Of a stretch of 64,000 nt of DNA, positions 58,671 to 64,000 are shown piece by piece. The translations under genes and the position numbers were made by a program. Position 1 is the stretch's first letter. The number at the start of each line of letters is the position of its first letter. The stretch lies in assembly GCA_028023455.1 (NCBI GenBank), contig JAQFVV010000186.1, forward strand, positions 1,764,700-1,828,699, in the 5' to 3' direction. A model generated the notes under the pieces. That model searched no databases and had not been told where the DNA came from. It worked only from the letters and a program-made list of their open reading frames with translations. The DNA comes from Epiperipatus broadwayi (lineage: Eukaryota > Onychophora > Udeonychophora > Euonychophora > Peripatidae).

Positions 58671-58880
58671 AATATATATCTGAACACTTATAGTATATAT
58701 GTGTGGGAGATGATAATCTGGACCAACTGATAATTGCTGGTTTAGCATAAAATACGTATATTGGTGATTATTTATCTTTTCAGCATATATGTGCTTGAGT
58801 GTATCAGTGTTATTAGATAAAGTGGAGAGTGATGGGTCATCTGAAAGTCTGTGCTCATATACCCTATATATTACATAAGT
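58671..58880 (-). repeat. FB1 right arm of palindrome
   Basis: Reverse complement of 58325-58530: TCTGGACCAACTGATAATTG and AGTGATGGGTCATCTGAAAG. The junction removes the FB1 segment beyond ATATATATTAAGAT, so the right arm is shorter. Confidence 0.8.
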
Positions 58881-58889
58881 TGATTTATA

Positions 58890-59370
58890 TTTTGTAATGA
58901 TAAGCCAATATTACTTTCAAATGTTAATTGAGAAATATCATAATTATTAATTTGCTGTTGCATTCCAAATAAATAAAAACAACAATTTTTTATATTTAAT
59001 TAATAAACCAAATCTAAATCCTACAATTAATTCATTGTAGCATTCCTAATATATAAATTAAGCCTTTCTTTATAAGATTGATTGGATATAGCAGATAACC
59101 CAAATAATATATTTATCATTACTTATTATTTGCTAAATTTTTTTGTTATTAACAACGTAAGCAAAGACTTGATATTTTTCTCTATGATTTATTGTTTTAT
59201 TCAATTAAATGTAAATAGACTTTGTCACCATAACATTTTCAATATATAGATGATAATAAAAATTATGACACTAATTCAATTTAAACTGAACTTCTTACTA
59301 TCTTATTAATTATCTTTTATTTGAGTGTTCTTGTCTATAGTTGACAAATGTTATATATTTATTCGAAAAA
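58890..59370. other. Gene-free AT-rich DNA
   Basis: Nothing recognised. Confidence 0.6.
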
Positions 59371-59380
59371 AATACTTTAT

Positions 59381-59495
59381 ATTTGTCTTGTATTGATGGT
59401 CGAGAGGTCAGCGCGACTGCTTTGCACTTGCAGGCAGTTGCCCGGGTTGCAGGTTCGCGTCCCGGCCGATGCTATGACACTTAAAAAAAAAAAAA
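59381..59495 (+). mobile_element. Young SINE-B with perfect TSD
   Basis: A 115-bp tRNA-like element: TGATGGTCGAGAGGTCA gives an A-box-like start and GCAGGTTCGCGTCCC the B box, with GATGCTATGACAC and a poly(A) tail at about 59483-59495. AATACTTTATA occurs at 59371-59381 and again at 59496-59506. Nine or so CGs are intact, although the window is CpG-depleted, so the copy is recent. The head resembles class II (Leu/Ser-type) tRNAs, but a clean cloverleaf was not drawn, and the poly(A) tail and TSD make a tRNA gene unlikely. Confidence 0.9.
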
Positions 59496-61014
59496 AATAC
59501 TTTATAGGAATCATTTAATTTTTATAACACATTCACCAGAATTGCTGAAGAGCTATAATAATTATTAAAATATTCATTGTTTAATCTTTTTTTAGAACTA
59601 TTTCTTTTAATTTTAACAACAATAATTAACATCATTACAAACAAAAATTGTGTATTTTAAATAGTATTAACTCAATATAATTGATTAGAAATAATGACAT
59701 TTTTTAAAAAAAAAATTAATTTAGTAATTTACCTTTAAAAAATCAATAGATAATGATCTTGGAAAATTTTACTGAAATTAGAAAATCTACATCCTGTTAG
59801 TTAATTTAGATTTATTAATTAAATTCAGAAATAAAATTGCAGACAAGAAGAAATTAACTTTGTTTTACTATAAATCTACTGGAATACTATTCAAATATAC
59901 ATATTTATGAATACATACTCATTTTAGTGATATTAATCTTTTTATAAAAACATTGGTATCAGATACTATAACAGATAATTAAAAAAATATTGTAGCTATG
60001 GCAATCTGATGGATCAAATATAGAATATTTTTGGTCAAATTTTCTATTACCAGGACACTTATTGAACTTAAAAACTTTCATTCCAGAAAATAATACAACA
60101 CAAATAAATATTGAGGTGGCCAAGAAGTAATATTGCTTTTATTAATTACAATCAAAGAAAAGTAGATAGAGAGAGATACATTTATATAGTAAAAATTTGG
60201 AAGAGAAAAATATCATAATCATTATAAATATTAAATTTAATAGAATTAAGTAATTTATTTATCAAATAATATAAACTCTGTAAAATGATTTTTATGTGCA
60301 AAAAAATCTAAAATATATTAATTATATATCTATCATATAGATATAAACATCATTAAAAAACAGTCAATATTTAGACAATCCCAATACAAATACCAATCAA
60401 CAATTTCAAACTGTTGTAAAGGCAACCTCCTTTTAACAATAAGGTGGAATCCCCCTTTATTAATGGTTTAATATACTTATATAACACTAAAGATTGCAAC
60501 TTGACTACAGAGATTGAAATTATTGATACAAACAAGTTTATATAAACCTCTTTAAACAGGTAAATATAAACATGTATAACTGAGCAGTAATGTACATGCA
60601 TATATAAATTAAACAGTTTTAACAATTTAATTCTTTAAAAAAATATTGATTTTCGAAATTTTGTTTAAGTAAACACTAGATATAAAAATGAATGCTGCAA
60701 TTGCCATCTTAAATGCAAAATAAAATCTAAAAATATATAATGGCTTTAATATATAGATGCCTGTTGCACAAACAGATATTTAAAATTTAACATTTAAACT
60801 AATGTGCTGATTACAGTCAGGTTTTCTCTCCTAAATCAAGAATTTAATACTTTTTTAAATTTCTTATAACTTTTTGTCTCAAAACCAGTATTACAAAATA
60901 TTAAAAATGGCCAAAATATGTTGCAACATACATTTTCATTGCAAACTAATACATTTAAAAAAATAAATGCCATTGAAAGAGTATATTTTTCTATTGATAT
61001 CAATTAATGCAAAT

Positions 61015-61026
61015 CCCCCCCCCCCC
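61015..61026. repeat. Poly(C) run, 12 nt
   Basis: Uninterrupted C run in otherwise AT-rich DNA. Confidence 0.9.
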
Positions 61027-62872
61027 TCAAAGTCTCAGAATATGGAAAACATTGTTTGAAAGACTTAGTTGAAGACAGATAAATAAGCACTAAAGTAAAT
61101 ATTATTTTTCATATAATAAAATAAAATGAGCTTCAAAAAAATAAATTTACTTTTTTCTTTGAAATTCAATGTCATCAGTAATCTAAATTTTATTGTCTGC
61201 TATCGTTTATAAGAAAGTTTACTTATCCATGTAAACATCAAAAATAAATCTAAAAATCCTTGCTTTCAAATTTTAATGGTGTTCTTTAAATCAAGAGTTA
61301 TTTGTAATGAATTTTGAAATTGTATCTATAAATAAGTCAGTTTAAACCAATCAAATACTCATTAATATTAAAATGTAAAAGGCTGGTATCCTAAAATGAT
61401 TTTCTAGCATAATTCATTTACCAATTAATAGCAAAAGAGGATTTAGGTACATGAAATGTTGTTAAAGTTCAACAATTATTCCACTGATTCTTGTTCCAAA
61501 GTAAAAAGAGTTTCTAAATTTAAAGTAATTTTTGCTTGGCTTATTTACCAAAAAATAATTATGCATTAGAACTAATCAAGAATTTAGAGCTCATGTTTTG
61601 GAAAATGTTTATATAGAATTCCCATTGTTTGCATAATTAGGTAATTTTTTAAGTTATAATTGTGGAGTGATAATAGGAAGAAGCCACTATGTTTCATGGA
61701 TCATGGACAAGAAGTATTGTTCTTGAAAAAGAGATTAGTAATGGTATTTTATTTCCATAATATTAATCATCTTAAATATAAATATAAATAGAATATTCAT
61801 ATGTGGGAATAAGAAGAGATAATATTCAATGGTATCCAATTTCTTAATTGTATGATTTACATTAATTATGAAATAAGTTTAATATTGTTTGTTCCCAAAC
61901 ATAAAGTTAAAGCTAACAGAAAAGAGTGCATTTCATAAACATATCTAGAATTTGACATTAGTTTGTTTGTTGTTGTTGTTTTTTGATGGAAAAATGTTAG
62001 TTTTGAAATCCTTTATTGTTCTTCCATTATATATGATTGATGTCCACTTCAGTCACCCTGGCTTTTATAAAACCATTTTAGAAAAGCAATTTGGAATTTT
62101 AAAAAGTACTTTCTAATGTACTTGCAATGAGAACAATATTCATATAAAATTATATGATATACTGGCTGTCTCATTCAATTGAGATGTATTTAGAGAATAA
62201 CAGAAAAAGATTGAGTGACTTTAATAAACACTAATAGGATATGTCATGTTCTATTGGCCATAAGCAATTTCCTGGCCTCTTATTTTAGATTAAAGTGCCA
62301 TATATAAATATGGAGATTCAAATCTTATAAAGTTAATAGATTATCGTTAAGTATTTATTCAATGAGATATAGTCAAAATAAACATGGAATAAACTGGTTA
62401 AATAATTGATTATTTCTATCACTTCTTATTCATGTGTATATATTTTCTATCCAATTAAATATCTAATAACAAATGCATGATTATGAAACACAGAACCTTG
62501 AAAGCACTCAACCTTAACTGAGTGATTAATATTTTTCATGCATATAGCTTCTGCAACTTGCATATCATATGCACTTCCTAGATTATAATTAAATATAGTA
62601 AATATAAATTAAAATCTCTAACAACTAATCTTTATAAAAAAATATTCTACTGTCTTATTTTGGAATTCTCACGGATGTAAAAATAGGTATTCTCCCTCAT
62701 CATGGTGAGCTTTAAAACAGAGGCTTTATGTTGACCAATTATTTTACTTAACTCTTATTACTCATTTATGAAATGATACTAAAGTAATTTTAATATTATA
62801 TATAACATTAAATTATCAAATGATCAATAAACTGCAATAAAATATTTACAATTACATAGCTCCCCCTTTCTC

Positions 62873-62890
62873 CTCTCTCTCTCTCTCTCT
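62873..62890. repeat. (CT)n microsatellite
   Basis: About nine CT units, followed by an interrupted continuation to about 62901. Confidence 0.9.
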
Positions 62891-63617
62891 TTTTCTCTCT
62901 CATTACACATATTTCATTACTTATATACAAATTTATCTTACACTTACTCAAATATATAAGTTTTAAACACTAATAGATAAATATCAAAATGATTCTGAGT
63001 TTGGAAATTACATTTTTTTAATGCTTTTATATAACTTAGAAATTCTGTTTGGTTTTAGGTTAAATTTTCTTTTCGATTTCTTATCAAATGGACTGCCTTA
63101 AAATTTTTCACACATGTTAGAAATCAATGACAATGAAATATTTCAGAATTGTACAGTCTAGTAATGTTGGTTTGGGAAATTTTAAACATGTTGATATTAG
63201 ATCAGTGTTTTCAATCATGCATATGAAATGGCAGTAATTTTTATTTCTAAAGAAAGTTACATTAAAAAGCATTTACAGTAAATTAAAACAAATTTTAATT
63301 TCTCTTTATCTTAAAAGTGACTTTTTAAAAAAGAAAATAATATTGGAATCAATTTTTGATTCACACAAATTTCCATTCAAATATTAAATAGATTGCAATA
63401 TAATTTTTATTGTCCATTTAATTACTAAAAAAATCCTAATACTAAAAACTTAATTTATAATTAATATTTTCATTTAGCTGCACTAAAAAGCCAATTGAAA
63501 ATTGAAAAATAATAATCACAAAAAATATCTGAATACTAAAAATTTAAAAATAGTGTATGTAAAAATATTTTATGATAAATGTTTTTATTGACTTTGTATT
63601 AATAAGTCAATAATTAG

Positions 63618-63692
63618 TGGAAACCACTAAAGGTCACGTGGTCACCATTTCTTATGCTTGCTCATAACTATTATTAAAACAGGCACAACTAA
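63618..63692 (+). mobile_element. HP 5'-end fragment
   Basis: AACCACTAAAGGTCACGTGG, TCACCATTTCTTATGCTTGC and TTATTAAAACAGGCACAACT match the first 70 bp of the HP copy at 57.27 kb. Truncated afterwards, so only the single-stranded 5' leader of the family is left. Confidence 0.75.
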
Positions 63693-63699
63693 GGTTTTT

Positions 63700-64000
63700 T
63701 ATATTTACCTTGATAAAAGCATGGGGCATTAAGAAATTAATTCAATCCTTATTTTTTTTTATAATTGGTGAGTAAATTAATTAACTTCTGGATGCTCCAC
63801 ACTGCTATTTCAAATAAAATATAAAACTCTAATTGTGGTTAAATAAACCATTTATTTTTGGCTTTCTAGTAAACAGTAAATAAAAATGATCAAAGCAATA
63901 GTTATAGGATGATACATTAGATTTTGCATGCCATCAAGAAAATACGGATGATGATGTAGAGTAGAATGAAAGCATACATTAATGGGAATTAGCAAAGAAG
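63700..64000. other. Gene-free edge
   Basis: Nothing recognised up to the window end. Confidence 0.5.

Larger units (their letters stand above)
59510..63615. other. Gene-free AT-rich DNA
   Basis: No gene, and no repeat family shared with the rest of the window. Includes poly(C) at 61015-61026 and (CT)n at 62873-62890. Confidence 0.65.

Noticed and set aside
59396-59475. Functional tRNA gene
   Set aside because: The A- and B-box-like sequences are good, but a poly(A) tail and flanking TSD show a SINE, and no clean acceptor stem was found.

Overview
This is an AT-rich (roughly a quarter to a third G+C by eye) eukaryotic, almost certainly invertebrate metazoan, intergenic window. I find no host protein-coding gene, no rRNA and no convincing functional tRNA gene. 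The longest open frames belong to decayed transposable elements. Very long dinucleotide runs, Penelope-like (PLE), RTE-like and Ty3/Gypsy remnants, tRNA-derived SINEs and heavy CpG depletion fit a large repeat-rich genome such as a cephalopod mollusc or a chelicerate. I cannot decide between these from the sequence.

Layout. 1-8.2 kb: featureless AT-rich DNA. 8.2-15.7 kb: dense short repeats, comprising PLE 3' ends, a tRNA-derived SINE family (SINE-A) and a family called FB1 here that occurs mostly as inverted copies. 17.5-20.4 kb: broken Ty3/Gypsy pol on the minus strand. 21-25.2 kb: a 1.06-kb near-perfect palindromic retroposon (family HP here) with long target-site duplications, a shorter relative, and a further palindrome. 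26.5-28.5 and 32.2-34.8 kb: two stretches that keep CpG and look unlike the rest. 34.9-40.6 kb: non-LTR retrotransposon ends and RT remnants, a tandem duplication and a sharp hairpin. 42-45.4 kb: a tRNA-like SINE, a 1.2-kb inverted-repeat DNA transposon carrying internal minisatellites, and a TA-flanked MITE. 45.9-53.3 kb: retrotransposon graveyard with an RTE endonuclease and tail, two opposed PLEs, a palindromic PLE 3' end with a well kept GIY-YIG domain, and a tick-type non-LTR element with the longest ORF (252 codons). 54.5-59.5 kb: palindromic SINE-A, nested repeats split by a second SINE (SINE-B), an HP copy, an FB1 palindrome and a young SINE-B. 59.5-64 kb: mostly featureless.

The unifying theme is head-to-head inverted duplication of unrelated retroelements, plus repeated hairpins that resemble the hammerhead ribozyme core. 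Both are consistent with, but do not prove, Penelope-type mobilisation. The HP family (palindromic body, constant termini, 11-15 bp target-site duplications, a hammerhead-like core in its longest member) is the best candidate for something undescribed.
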